A program made the position numbers and the translations under genes. 64,000 bases of DNA from Gambelia wislizenii (taxonomy: Eukaryota > Chordata > Lepidosauria > Squamata > Crotaphytidae), in NCBI GenBank assembly GCA_030847615.1, contig JAUMIR010000003.1, positions 20,465,001-20,529,000 of the forward strand. The letters run 5' to 3'. The notes under the pieces are model-generated. The model was not told where the DNA came from. It saw only the letters and a list, made by a program, of their open reading frames with translations, and did not search any database. The first letter of the stretch is position 1; every line of letters starts with the position of its first letter. Of this stretch, positions 1 through 11,398 are shown piece after piece.

Positions 1-950
1 TATCAAGTAACATTGAAAGTAATTAAAAATATTCATTATTTTAAAAAGGCAGCACCCACCCAAATGATAATCCCTTTTTACTGTAACCCAAGGTGATTAT
101 TCTGGGAGCATGGGAGTGACCACCAAAAGAGCCACTGGGTAAACCACCTAGAGAACATTACATTATGGGACAATATTCAAATGTTATAGGTAAATGCAAT
201 AAGTAGAATTAATTAATAAATAATAAATGGTAACAAAGTGTGCCCATTGATCTGATCTCTTTTTAACAAATAGGAAGGGCACCAAGAGTCTCCTGCTGTA
301 CTTTTTGATGGAAAACAACAACAAACTTTCACTTCCAGAGACAAGTACTTATTTTAATAGCCATCTGCAAATAATGATCAAGCTTCATGCCCTATCTCTC
401 CCTCCCTCTTTCTTTCAGTTTTTCATTCTGTTATCTGTTTTTTTTTCTCCCTTGTGGCTACAAACTTCAACTCTGTGAAACATCTTGCTATTTTCTACGA
501 CCCCCCCCCCCTCAAGTGCATTTATTACATCCATCCGGAAATTTCATAAGGTCTAGACATTTAGTAAGCATCTTAGACCTGGTATAACCATTTCAATTAG
601 CTTTACTTTTCATGAAGGGTACATAAAACATTGTAGAGTCAAACTAACAGATAAACAGCAAGCCATTCTTCAAATGTCTCCATGAAATGAGCAGGAATAA
701 AGCTGGAGAGCTACATTTTCTTCTGTCACTCCCCAGGGCAGTTCTAAGAACACTAGGTCAGGTAGTCTGAGATGCTGAGAAATTGTTCAATTCCTTCCCA
801 CTGAGCTGTCATGGCATTTCATGCTGAGAATAGCTAACACCCCTCTATGACAATGAAGCAAATATTTCTGGTCCCCCCCCCACCATTTCTGGTCACGCAA
901 AGTCACAGCATTGTTGGCTCAGCTAAATTACTGCCTATTCGAGTCAGCCA
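1..950. other. Intronic sequence, no gene recognised
   Basis: AT-rich non-coding DNA. It holds a short homopolymer C run near 500, another near 875, and no open frame of note. No repeat family was recognised. Confidence 0.5.
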
Positions 951-1662
951 TAGAGTCACAGAATCTAAGAATTGGAAGGGGGTCAAAAGGGCCATCTAGT
1001 CCAACCTTCTTCCATGCAGGAATACACAACTACAGCACTGCTGAAAGATGACAATCCAACCTCTCTTTAAAGACTTCAAAAAGAGACTCCCTCCCCTCCC
1101 CCTCTCCTCAGCAGTCTACTCCATTGTCAAACAGTTCTCACAGTAAAGAAGTTCTTCCTAAGGTTTACACGGAACCTCTTTTCTTGTAATTTTCATTCAT
1201 TTGTTCTAGTCTGGAGTTGCAGCAAACAAGCTTGCTCCATCCTTTACATGACATCAGTTCAAATATGTGGAGTGGGCTATGATGTCACCTCTCAGTCTTC
1301 TCTTTTACAAGCCAAATAGACCTAGCCCCCTAAGTTGTTCTTCATAAGACTTGCTTTCCAGACCCTTGATCATCTTGTTTCCCCTTCTCTGGACTCATTC
1401 AATTTTGTCAGTATCCTTCTTGAACTGTGTTGTCCAGAATTGGACTCAGTATTCTAGGTGGCCTGACCAGAGCAGCATAGAGTGGCACTGCTGCTTTCGT
1501 TGATCTGGACCCTATTGTCTTATTGATGCAGCATAACATTGCATTTTTATTTTTATTTTTTTGGGGTGCTGGTGCTGGTGGTATTGCATGACAATGTTGA
1601 CTCATGTTCAGTTTGTGGTCCACTAAGAGCCCTAGATCCTTCTGGCATCTGGACAAGTAACC
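951..1662 (-). mobile_element. CR1 LINE 3' end, 5'-truncated
   Basis: The plus strand opens with the reverse complement of the CR1 terminus (AGAGTCACAGAATC, then CATCTAGTCCAACC). Further in, the minus strand encodes degraded pieces of the end of the CR1 reverse transcriptase ORF, including [14 protein letters not shown] near 1630 and AALVRPP near 1460. Frames are broken by indels and an inserted A/T run near 1545. It is a dead copy and the same family recurs at several places in the window. Confidence 0.85.
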
Positions 1663-4363
1663 ACACCAAATGTTCTTGATGAAATCCTGTTACAGTTTCA
1701 CAGTATGATTTTGAAGGCCCCCTCCTCCATTAGATGGCAAAGAGAGTAAGATAGCATTGGGTAAAAAGTAAGATGAGCATAACACATTCTACTAAGCACC
1801 TGGCACTATGCAACTGGCATCTTGAGCCTCTGCACTGATTTAAGCTAGAAGGTGGAGTGGCATTTTCTGCTCCTACAACTCTAACACAGTCTGATGTAGC
1901 AGTGGGTCAATATATTTCAGCTCCAGGTCACCTTTCCTTGTTTCTCTCCATAATTTCAGCTCATCCTAATTCTGCATTATCTGTACATTAAAATAAATAT
2001 CCTGCCCAAACAATATTTAAATACACAGTTGAAAATGTATGTTGAAATGTATGTTGAAATACATATTAACCTATACAAATTTGAGATCTACTTTGTCTCC
2101 AATAAATCTTCAAGTGTATGACTGCCCTCAAAATGTATGTTTTAATGCATATTTTCCTCTCCAGATACATACATATGAAACTGCATATTGTGTGGTTTTT
2201 AAACTTTGACAATTCTGTTGAACAGTTTGAAGTAGAAACTCAGGTAGACACTCAAATTTCTGTCCTAGAGATATGGATCTATTTGCATAAGAATAAATTC
2301 TTCAAGTATCTCTAATTTTATGGCTTCAAAGTTGAAGACAGAAGCACTAATGAGAGGCTTCATTTTAACATTTGTCCAACTACAGACCTGGTCCAACATT
2401 CTCTCCCTGAAATAGAGCAGCAAATTCCATCCAACACTTACACAAAACAAAGGCAAATATTTCCCAAAGCAAGTCAAGGACAAGATTCCTGTTAGTATTT
2501 TGTGCACATGCTACGTTCCCCTCTGAAAATGGTTGGATGTTCCATTCAAGATGACTGAAACAGTGATGTGCAGGAGGTGCCAATGTGTTTGCAGTTGTAT
2601 TTCCACATGTGGATTTGGATCTACAAGCACATCTGATTGTATACAATTCTACATTCAGGCATGCATTCAGTTATGTAACATTGCCATTCAGCACAAGAGT
2701 TCTGTAGCACAATCAGGGCATAATTCTACATGAGATTATTTATGCAATGCAGTCCTGAACTAGGGTCATGACCATGGTATTTTGGCAGATGAGGCGACAT
2801 CGCACAATCACTTAACCCCATCACTAGAGGTAAAAATACAAGAATACCATATTTCATAATCAACATTTGTTTTTCTTTCATGAAACTCCCTGTCTTCTTC
2901 CCGAGATAGCTCTCTACTCTGCTTAAAAGTATGACTAGCCCTGCCCAAGTAGAGGGTATCTCCAGAGCTTGGATAGGTTACTTTTCTAGACCACTAGTCA
3001 TACTAGAGGATTCTGCTAGTTACAGTACAAAAAGTAATAGTACCAGCTTCTGGATATCATATTAAAGTGATGTTTCCACTGCTCAATCATCCCAGAATGG
3101 AATATAAGCTAATAGTATATCCTTCTCTGTACTGGGGATCCAGGTGATGGGTTTATAGTAAGAACATGACTAGTAGCCACTCCAAGCTCTCCCACAACCC
3201 AGAGTTCTGCCAGCCATCTATCAGCACAGCCATGTTTGCAAGCAGCCAATATTCAGCTGTAACCTCTGGCATAATTGACTATCAGCTACACTTCATTTTT
3301 GTCCCCTCTGGCTGCAGAGACCCACATTGTAACTTGCTCCTTGTCCTTCCCAATTAGCTACAGGCTGGTGCTTTTATAAGATGGCCACCTGTCCTGCCCA
3401 TCTGAGCCTAGGGATAATCAGTGCTCAGCCTTTTTCATGCAGCTAAATGCTCTGACAATTCTATACTCCCAGGTGTTGCTCTTTTTTTGGGGGGGGGAGT
3501 TTAAGATAATCTCTTTCATTGCACCACCATGACACCCACAGTCAAGGGCACTCCACAAAAGGAGATAATAGAAGTCCTACTACACCACACTAGGTATGAT
3601 ATATTGCCATACTGTCAAACTATAGGAGCTTGAAACCATGTTTTGGGCTGTTTTGTTTTTGTTTTGTTTTTTCATCCAGGAAAGCAAGAGAAACTAAAAG
3701 AAAGACAATTTCTAAACAGGGTTGTGAAAATCTGTCAATCTTATTTTTGCTGAGTTTCTCAGAATCCCACTGGCATTGCAGTCCTGTCTCATATCTATAT
3801 AGGGGATTATGCAGATTTTTTTTTCTTCCCACGTGGAAATCGGGGCAGGTTAACCCCCGCCCTGTCTATTTCTCATCCATCCCATGCCATTTACTTTAGC
3901 TAGCACCACTGAGCCATTAAGGACCCAGGAGAAGGAGAAGGCATAATATGAAAATCACACATTATTACAGTCATGCATGCCTTAAAGGAGGAATCAGAAA
4001 GTGTGGGCTTGAGGCTGCAAGTGCTCATAAGGAATGCAAGTCCTCCAGAATCCCTAACCTTTTACTTTCTGGTAAAGAAAAAGTGAGTTGACTCTCCTAG
4101 AAGCTTTTAGAAGCAGCAGTTCAAAATTTCAAGGGCACCTCTACACTGTTCAACATCAAAAAGTGTCATTAAAAAAAAACACACACCAATGGACTTCTGG
4201 CCTCTTCTATTTTGGCACTTTTGGACTGCCATGTAGTCCCCAGAGAGTTCCCAGAGCAGAGGACTGGCTCCCAGACTTGGCACAGGTATACTAATCTTTG
4301 AAGTATAATCCTTTACAATCCAGATATATACCACATTAATTTGAATAAAATTTATTCCCAGTG
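1663..4363. other. Intronic sequence, no gene recognised
   Basis: No coding exon or clear repeat was recognised. Bases 1985-2110 contain repeated GTATGTTGAAAT-like words, possibly a decayed microsatellite. Short poly(A), poly(G) and poly(T) runs occur near 3485 and 3655. Confidence 0.4.
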
Positions 4364-4558
4364 TGTACAGTACAAACCCTGTATCCATAGGACTGGCACC
4401 CACGGTTTCACTTTTCCTTGTCAGAAAAAAACATGCTCTCTCTAGGCATTTACTAGGTTATCCAGTGCAATTCTATGGTCAATTTCTGCCATAGGTTGAC
4501 CAGAGAGTCACACTGGATGACCTTGAAATGCCTAGTAGAGTTCCTGACTATCTGTGGT
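4364..4558. mobile_element. Decayed mariner/Tigger-like non-autonomous element
   Basis: Starts near TACAGTACAAACCCTG and shares an interior block, in reverse orientation, with the element at 23936-24155 (ATGCCTAGAGAG, then CCAGTG, then ATGGTCAA). The interior is itself an inverted repeat: 4431-4482 pairs with 4490-4545. The ends are poorly preserved. Confidence 0.45.
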
Positions 4559-4705
4559 AAGTGGATGGGTCATTTCATAATGTCAAACAGGCTATTATAA
4601 TGTGCTCTAGGTGGAGCTGCCTTCAAAGGCATTCAGAAACCCCCATTATTTAAAAATTCTGCTGCCAGCTTAGTAGCAGGGGCTGACTAGATAGTAGTAT
4701 ATTTT

Positions 4706-5270
4706 GGAATTTATCAGACCATTCTCCATAAAAGTTCTTTTGCTGACATATTTGGAAGCGTTTTTATGCCGGCAAAAGAACCCCCTCCCCAGACCTACCT
4801 TTAGCAGTGTGAAAAGGCATCCCATGTTTACTAAGGGGGGTTGCTCTGTTTACTTCCAGGGTTGAGACCTCACCGATTCTCATGAGAAGATGTGAGCATG
4901 GGAAATTTAAAAATTAAAGCAAAATAAACATACTAAACATAGACACAAGCACAGAAACATACTTTAAAAGTCCCATGTACATGGGGGGGGGGCATAAAAA
5001 GAATGTCCCTTACCTGTCTGTCATGATCTCAACTGGAAGTGTTTGCCTGTTGATGGTGTATTCACATGAGCACAATGTCGCAAGGATTCAAATGCCATCA
5101 ATGCTGGCAACAAAGCGCCAGGGGAGATCTATTTATGGCTTGGGTCATCAATAAAATAGAACAGCTTATGAACTTGACATGATCATGAAAAGACAATGAT
5201 GTCTCGTATGCATGCCCTTTCATGATCATTAGGCTTCGTGATAGCATATTTGCCACATCTGATAAAGTTC
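4706..5270. mobile_element. Non-autonomous DNA element, copy 1 of the 'TTATCAGAC' family
   Basis: The left end GGAATTTATCAGACC pairs with the right end CATCTGATAAAGTTC as an imperfect terminal inverted repeat. The interior matches the elements at 33664-34232 and 49876-50464: CTGTTTACTTCCA, then CTCATGAGAA with a GTGAGCA-like word, a run of A-rich sequence, a block ending TTACCTG, and GGAAGTGTT. Close to the right end is a short hairpin (CATGATCATGAAAAG with CTTTTC/CATGATCAT). No coding capacity. Confidence 0.65.
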
Positions 5271-5885
5271 TTCATCTATGTTGGTTGACTTCCTGTGTTC
5301 TAAGCTCAGTGTAAACTGAAGATTTTTACTTCTATACACCTGAATAGTCTGAGACTAGTACCATCTCTTCTCTTATGTACCCTTCACTCAGAAATGACCA
5401 AGCTCTATGTCAAGAACAGGGAATGTGGGGTCCTGTTCAGATCAAATTTAAATCAACATCCCACCCTATGTCCCCATCACCATTTGAAGTCTAATAGGTG
5501 GAAGTCATACAAGTGGCATGGTCTTGTTTCTTTCTTTTCTTTTTTTTAACTTGTGGTATCTTCATCATGAAGTGGCTTCCGTGCAGAGGCTTCCCTGCTT
5601 CATTGATAGTTTCATTTTCAATATTTAGTTTAAACACTGCACTGTAGGAAAGCATTTGGTACAAGTGATTATTGATTGAACCTATTGCTGTTATCCTTGC
5701 TGCTTTAGTTGCCCCCTCCCTGTCTGGGATTGAATATTGTGTTAGTCTGGTATTTGTTTAAATTTCTTGTATTTCTCTTTGAAAGAATGCCAGAATGCAT
5801 GCCAATTAATTAATTAATTAATTAATCAATTAAAGAGAACTGGTGGTTGAGATGAGCAGTGTGTTCCAGAGTACCAAATGGCTCC
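5271..5885. other. Intronic sequence with a TTAA microsatellite
   Basis: No gene recognised. A short (TTAA)n tract lies at about 5803-5826. Confidence 0.5.
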
Positions 5886-5891
5886 TCTAAT

Positions 5892-6532
5892 ATTGGAGCA
5901 TAAGGAATAGAGCACAGCACTATTACAGACCCAGACCATACAACCCCCACTCCCCACTCCAATGAAGACACATACGCTTGCTTGCAAATAACAAATTGTA
6001 TTGAGTACAAAATAAAGAAAATTGGTTAAGTACAGGTTAGTAGATAGTATTGGCAATAAAAGGCTGCAACTTGCTGATGGCTGCAAATGGTGGGTGGGTG
6101 GGCGGGTCTTCGGTTCCTCTGAGCCAACTGAGGGGTCCAGTGCCTGAGCCAGCTTAAATGCTGGCTCCGTCACAGGCCACCTCATCATCTGTCAATGCTG
6201 GAAAGCACAGCTGGATGACCCACCCTTCTCTCCACGGGAGCCAATCAAGGTGGAGCAGGCCCACCCTGATTGGTCTGCTCCTTTCCACCATTCCCAGCAA
6301 CAGGGCAGGCCAGGAAGAAGACGGTCCATAATGGCAGCCCCCATGTCACTGGCCATGCTACCACTGGGGGCCACAGGAGGAGGAACGCTGGGGGTGCCGG
6401 CCAGGCCACAAACCAGCCCACCAATCAGCCAGTGAGCCCCCTTCTACTTACATTGGAGCATAAGGTATAGAGCACAGCACTATTCTACTTACATTGGAGC
6501 ATAAGGAACAGAGCACAGCACTATTCTACTTA
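5892..6532 (-). mobile_element. Promoter-like cassette between long direct repeats; possible solo LTR
   Basis: A word of about 33 bases beginning ATTGGAGCATAAGG occurs at 5893 and again at 6452 and 6492. The two right-hand copies form a tandem pair with a 41-base period. Between them lies about 510 bp that, on the minus strand, carries inverted and direct CCAAT boxes (GATTGGTGGG, ACCAATCAGG, TGATTGGC), a GC-box-like CCCGCCCACCC and A/T-rich sequence with possible poly(A) signals. This organisation suggests an LTR, but direct repeats of 33 bases are far too long for an LTR target duplication. I cannot assign a family. Confidence 0.4.
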
Positions 6533-6599
6533 CATTGTAGCCACATTGAGGATTGGCTAGAAACCTATATACCAGTAGTGTGATAAATCACCTCTGAAT

Positions 6600-6960
6600 T
6601 TTATTCCAGAGTCCCCCAAATAGGCTCAGCATTTTGGGTAGCTCCTTTAAAGTCTGGAACAAAATTCATGAACCGCTGACTTGGAAGCCACTGGTCACCC
6701 CTGAGCCACAGTTAAAATCCCATAGTCACTGATGACATCACCTGCTGAGAACCACAGAGAACTCCAAAAAAATCATAGCAGAAGATGTCATCAGTCATGA
6801 GAGACATAGCTAGATACTTCTCCAATGTCTCAGCTCTCCACCTGCAATAGAAAGGCTGTGGAAAGGGGGCTAATATAATGAAACAGTGAGTGTAGGAGGT
6901 ACTGAGAGAGAGTCTGTAGGTGTGTGGAACTCTTCTTCTATGCTCAAAAATGTAGGATCT
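6600..6960. repeat. Dispersed repeat of unknown class ('TAGCTCCTTTAA' family)
   Basis: The segment GGTAGCTCCTTTAAAGT near 6636 followed by CCGCTGACTTGGAAGCC resembles sequence at 13985-14110, 14225-14320 and, more weakly, 27940-28060. It looks like an old repeat family; its ends are not defined. Confidence 0.4.
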
Positions 6961-7180
6961 CAGCTGTTATAAGACAGCAATGTTAAACCAACTCTTTGGT
7001 TATGCTGGCTAGGATTGATGGGAGTGGCAGTCCAGAAATCTCTTTGAAGGTATACACATTCCTCTCCCCACATCTATGTTCTGGGTATTCAACCCATGAA
7101 ACAGAGTAGCCGGTATTTATGATACACCTAGTCAGCAACAAGACAGCACACAGACCACTATTGCCCTATGTTTCAAATTA

Positions 7181-7511
7181 AGGAGATTTTCAGACGTGAT
7201 TTTTGGCAGGATATATTCCAAAACAGCTCCGTTGCTGCCGCACGGCAGGGGAGCAGTTTCAGACGACGCCGTCCCTCTGCCAAACCCCTCCGTGTCACTT
7301 CTGTGACAGAATGGAGGAAACTGCATCGTATTTCACTCACGGGCAACAATCGTGAATGAAATACGACGCGGTTTCCTCCATTCTGTCACGGAAGTGACAT
7401 GGAGGGGTTCGGCAGAGGGAAGGCATCATCCGAAACTGCTCCCCTGCTGCACAGCAGCAACGGAGCTGTTTTGGAATATATCCTGCCAAAAATTGCGCCT
7501 GAAAATCTCCT
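7181..7511. mobile_element. Foldback (hairpin) element with arms of about 161 bp and a loop of about 9 bp
   Basis: Bases 7181-7341 and the reverse complement of 7351-7511 align end to end without gaps. I count about 17 mismatches by eye, mostly transitions, so the arms are near 89% identical. The loop is 7342-7350. The termini read AGGAGATTTTCAG. The ten-base word CCTATGTTTC occurs at 7165-7174 and again at 7509-7518 and may be a target duplication, though nine extra bases separate the left copy from the arm. It encodes nothing. This is a non-autonomous foldback or MITE-type DNA element; the superfamily is not assignable by eye. Confidence 0.85.
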
Positions 7512-7574
7512 ATGTTTCTTTAACAACAGCTTAACTCAACATTTATTCAACATGGAAAAAATCAGTTTTATAAA

Positions 7575-7581
7575 CACTCAC
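7575..7581 (-). promoter_or_regulatory. 5' splice site after the NAALADL2 exon
   Basis: The minus-strand sequence ATTG|GTGAGTG matches the U1 donor consensus well and leaves the reading frame in phase 1. The large hairpin at 7181-7511 begins about 64 bases past this site. Confidence 0.8.
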
Positions 7582-7732
7582 CAATACTGGGATATCCAGG
7601 TGTTGAAGGGTCACCTCCACTGTTTAAGGACACCATAAATGCTTTATTGCTCAGGTTGTGAGTCTTTGGTAAATCACAAGGGTCAACATAAAGGAGGACA
7701 CCTCCAAAGCCTGCCTCTTCTAGTAAAGAAAG
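7582..7732 (-). CDS. NAALADL2: Internal coding exon of NAALADL2 (protease-associated domain)
   Basis: Read on the minus strand, a pyrimidine tract ending TTCTGTCTTCACAG is followed by 151 open bases and then the donor GTGAGTG. The exon starts in phase 0 and ends after one base of the next codon. It encodes 50 residues beginning LSLLEEAGFGGVLLY, with VDPCDLPK in the middle and GGDPSTPGYPSI at the end. From what is known of the family, this is the part of the protease-associated (PA) domain of NAALADL2 where the glutamate carboxypeptidase II/transferrin receptor group carries the GDPxTPGxP motif. NAALADL2 is a type II membrane protein of that group and its enzymatic activity is unproven. FOLH1 and TFRC share the GDP-TPG motif but not the DPCDLPK block, so NAALADL2 fits best. 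No second exon was found, which suits the gene's very long introns. Upstream exons should lie to the right of the window and downstream ones to the left. Confidence 0.85.
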
Positions 7733-7755
7733 CTGTGAAGACAGAAAAATGAAAG
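7733..7755 (-). promoter_or_regulatory. 3' splice site with polypyrimidine tract before the NAALADL2 exon
   Basis: On the minus strand a T/C-rich run ends in TCTGTCTTCACAG directly before the open exon. This is a strong match to the vertebrate acceptor consensus and sets the exon start at 7732. Confidence 0.8.
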
Positions 7756-7759
7756 GAGA

Positions 7760-8790
7760 ATATCAATCCACAGCCCTTTAACATATTGTGGCTGGCATCA
7801 TGTCAGTAGCATACACAAGTGTAAGTCCACCTTACACCTGTGTGTGTGTGTGTTTAAAGAGGTTGGTATTCTCTTCCATCCTCCTAAATGACCAAAGCCC
7901 TTCCTGGACTTATTGTTTAGCCTTTACAACACCCCTATGGTGATTCTGTGGCTATTGGAGCATTTGGGGGAATCAGAGAAGTGTCTGGCTATGTCTCTGC
8001 AGCTAGACACAAAATAATTGCATAATCCACTACAACCTCCAGAGAGCCCTGATGGATTTCACCAGGGTACAAGGACATAGCCAGATGCATCTCTGATTGC
8101 CCCTGTTCTCCACCAGAAATGGAATGGCTGGAGGAAAGTTCAAGTTGGTAAATGGTAAGTCCAAAAAGTGTTGAGTAGACAGATGCAGTGAAGTTCTGCA
8201 TGCAGAACTATTCTGCTACATTGTGCCATACAGGATCCCAGCCTCCATCTTTTGGGGAGGAAGGATAAAAGAAATTCATTGGGTTTCTGTATGAAAATGC
8301 TCCCTGTGACTGACATTGGGAGAAAATAGAGTCATACATTTCTAGGCATGGTGATGTGTTTTGATTAACAAAAAGAATGCATACAAAATCATTCACATGA
8401 CTAAAGTATGTGTATTTGAAAAATGTATTCATTTTGATGTGCACATTGAAATGCTTTTGTCAACAGGGAAAAGTGTGTATAAAATGCATATACTGTATTT
8501 GGGGGGAATGCACAAAAATATGCATAGCTTTATGTTCAGGAAGAAAAAGAAAAGTCTCACAGCCCAGTTTAAAAAAAAAAAAACTGGGGTAGAATTCTGA
8601 GGAATGAACAGAAAATGAGACTAAAAGATTTTCACCCCCAAGCTATCAGATCACTTCTCTGAGTGATGAGAAGTTCCAGGGACATATCGATTACCTGAGT
8701 GTGGGTTTCTGCTGGAAAAAGATATATTGGTGTTATATAATATTTTGTAATATTTCTTTACAAGCAGGAAGTGTTTGCAGAAGCCTTGTT
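7760..8790. other. Intronic sequence upstream of the NAALADL2 exon
   Basis: No further exon was found on the minus strand here. A (TG)n tract lies near 7842-7852 and an A-rich tract at about 8571-8582. Confidence 0.5.
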
Positions 8791-8794
8791 GTAT

Positions 8795-9030
8795 GTCTCA
8801 ACACCTTGTGAGGCCAGTCTGGTGTGTACAAGTCACAGGGCTTTCTCTGTAGCAGCACCTGACTGTTGCACTCCTTGCCAAGATAAATTAGGCTGGCTCC
8901 ATCTGCTTTGAGCTGATGGCTAAAACATGTTGTTCCGCATGGCCTTGGGTGTTTAAAACCAGTCTGTCTGTGTTAATCATTTTAAAGTTCTTTTAAGGAC
9001 TCTTTTAAGCTTTTTTTTTAATGCATAGCC
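8795..9030 (+). mobile_element. L2-like LINE 3' fragment
   Basis: GGGCTTTCTCTGTAGCAGCA and the following CTGTTGCACTCCTTGCC correspond to the conserved end of the L2 ORF (RAFSVAAP...). It is followed by the usual T-rich 3' untranslated region. Heavily decayed. Confidence 0.55.
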
Positions 9031-10540
9031 TAAGGGACACTTTTCTCATATCAGAACCTCCAAAGCAGGATTGGACCACTTGTTGCATGGGGGCCAATTT
9101 TCACCCTGGCAACCTCTCAGCAGGCTGCAATGGTATGTTCCCAGTGACTGGAAGTTGATCAATTTCAGAGCCCCCCCCCCCGCCCCCGCAGTATATTTCC
9201 TAGTTTAAGGTGAGTGGTATGGGATAGGGTCATGCCAAGAATTATCTCAAACTATTGCATTCTGGTGCGTTTTTTGGCAGTGGGTTTGGACTATTTGGGG
9301 AATTTTTTCACTAAAAGATAATATGGAGGCCTTCAGGGACATTGTAAGTCTCCTCAGAGCTTGGGTGGTGCAGAAAAGGGTTTGGAGCAACATGTGGCCC
9401 ATGGTCTGCACTTTGTCCATCCCTGTTCAACAGGGGCAGTCAGCATCCTGAGAGCTCAAAGCCATCTCTGTGTCTGCTAAGTCTTACTCCGTATGCCTCA
9501 AATGACTTTCCTGAGACACCTGAATTACATTATGTTTATCTGGGAGGGGGGAAAGCATCCTTCTTCTCAGGATGGAAGATATGAGGGAAATGGCCTCACT
9601 ATTAGTTCCCATGGAAACACACCAACATGCTATTAACAAGTCCAAGGTTCTGGCCAGGCACTGCCCCAGGACAACCCAAAGTGTTAGCTCAGCTCACAGA
9701 GGTCTGAGTGAAAACCTTCAGCCATATATTATAATGAAACAAAATAAATGGGACTAGTTTTTTTGGAACTGTATTTTCAAGGACCATGGGGGGAAATATA
9801 ATGGAAAGTGTTTCAATGTCATGTCCTTCTGTATCGTCTCTGTATATATTTCTTAAGAAAATGCCATCAACATGATGCATATCAGCCCAGGTGCACCATT
9901 ATTCAAGCCATCATACTTCTCACACAGAAGCCTAGTCCTGGCTTGATTTTCTATATTTCAGAGAGAACAGAAGGATTGAGTTTCACATTTTTTTCACACT
10001 TGGTGCTGAATTCAGAAAAGCTGTCAGAACATGACCATCTATTTATGATTTAGGCAGGTAGAAAGATGTGGTTAAAACCACAAGTGTTGTGTCTCAGTGC
10101 AATGGAACTCTTAGAAATGCCACACAGGAATTGAGATTTAAGAACCTGAAATATCAATGCAAACCAGAGAGTTTGGGGGCATTAATGCATCCAAACCAAT
10201 ACCTTGAGCTTAGGGAACATTTTTTAGCCCCTCACAATTTTAGTGGGTGGGTGGGTGGGTGTAGAGACTCTTGGAGATTACAAAAATGGGGGCCGCAATT
10301 TGCCCAGCTCTGCCACAGAAGTTCTTAATGCCAGATTGTGCCCTAGACTTTCTTAATCACAGAAGGCCCCTCACTTCAATTTGTCTTAAGACTTCCAGAG
10401 AGGATTACTGCAGAGGGTGGTGTCTGGTAGTGAAGGAACTTCAGCCAAACAATCTGGAGTTAGTTGATTGCTATCATTACATAGGTTGTGAGGTTATAGA
10501 GCCAGAGTTCTGGGGCTTTTTTCATTAGCAGGGATAATAA
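9031..10540. other. Intronic sequence, no gene recognised
   Basis: Non-coding. It contains a C run near 9172, a (GGGT)n microsatellite at 10244-10260 and otherwise apparently unique DNA. Confidence 0.45.
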
Positions 10541-10850
10541 TGCAGATTATCAGACATGGTGGAACATGGCAAAAAAACCGTGTTCCAAATTGCATCAGAA
10601 GAATGGGAGGAGAACAGAAAGGGTGACATTACCAGACACACCACATCCTTCAGCCATTCTGGGGGTGTAGCACTGCTGCAGATGAGGCTTCCCTTCTATA
10701 TTTTATGGGGACAAGCCACTGATTAAAGGGGATGCCTTACAGCTGTGCTACACCCCCAGAATGCTGAAGGACAACATCATCTGATAATCCTGCCCCTTCT
10801 TGTTCTCATTGCGATCTTCTGATGCGGTTGTTGCCATGTCTATCACCAAT
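10541..10850. mobile_element. Foldback DNA element of the 'TTATCAGAC' type
   Basis: The left end is AGATTATCAGACATGG, followed by a small hairpin (TGGAACATGG with CCGTGTTCCA). The larger arms pair across the centre: GCATCAGAAGA near 10592 with its complement near 10820, and CCTTCAGCCATTCTGGGG near 10648 with CCCCCAGAATGCTGAAGG near 10760. The centre lies close to 10710. It encodes nothing. Confidence 0.7.
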
Positions 10851-10964
10851 ATTGTCCAAAATAATGTTGTGGTCTATGTTCGTAACTCTGTGCATACTTA
10901 TCTACATAGCAAAGGCACTAAGGAAGCCTGTTACTGAATTGTGAAGATGTGTAACAGGACAATG

Positions 10965-11180
10965 CACATCAGGCTCTACCAATGTGCATCAACACTCTCT
11001 AGTCAGTATCCCTATGTGCATTGGTCCAGTTGTGCATTAGTCCCAATGCACATTGGTCCCATTATCCCTCAGTCCTATTTTGCATCAGGTCCCATTGTGC
11101 ATTGATGTTGATGCACAATGGTCCTGTTATTCATCAGTCCAGTTGTGCATTGGTCCTGATGCACAATGGCCACTTTGCAG
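10965..11180. repeat. Degenerate minisatellite of alternating GTGCATTGGTCC words
   Basis: About ten copies of a 16-20 base unit related to TGTGCATTGGTCC occur in a row. Copies in one orientation (GTGCATTGGTCC) alternate with complement-like copies (GATGCACAATGG). The unit length is irregular. Confidence 0.6.
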
Positions 11181-11275
11181 ACTCCCTTACATAGTAATAT
11201 AAGAACAGCTCTTTGCTGAGTGCAAACATTGCGAAACTGCTCAGTTCTATTTCCTGCAGAACTAAGAGGCACCAG

Positions 11276-11398
11276 CACTCTTTGGTAGAAAAGGTTAAAG
11301 ACCTTGTAAATCTACAACACCCAGGATTCTGTAAGATGGTGCTACAGAACTTAAAGTGGTGTCAAACTGCATTATTTCTACAGTGTAGATGCACCCTA
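11276..11398. mobile_element. Right half of a 'GGGTGCATCTACA' Harbinger-like MITE
   Basis: Ends TTTCTACAGTGTAGATGCACCC and is followed by TAA. The interior (CTACAACACCCAGGATTCTG, then AAAGTGGTGTCAAACTGC) matches the right half of the complete copy at 44199-44516. The left half is missing. Confidence 0.7.

Noticed and set aside
5826..6188. 120-codon minus-strand frame
   Set aside because: Lies across the promoter-like cassette and its flanking repeats; no protein family recognised.
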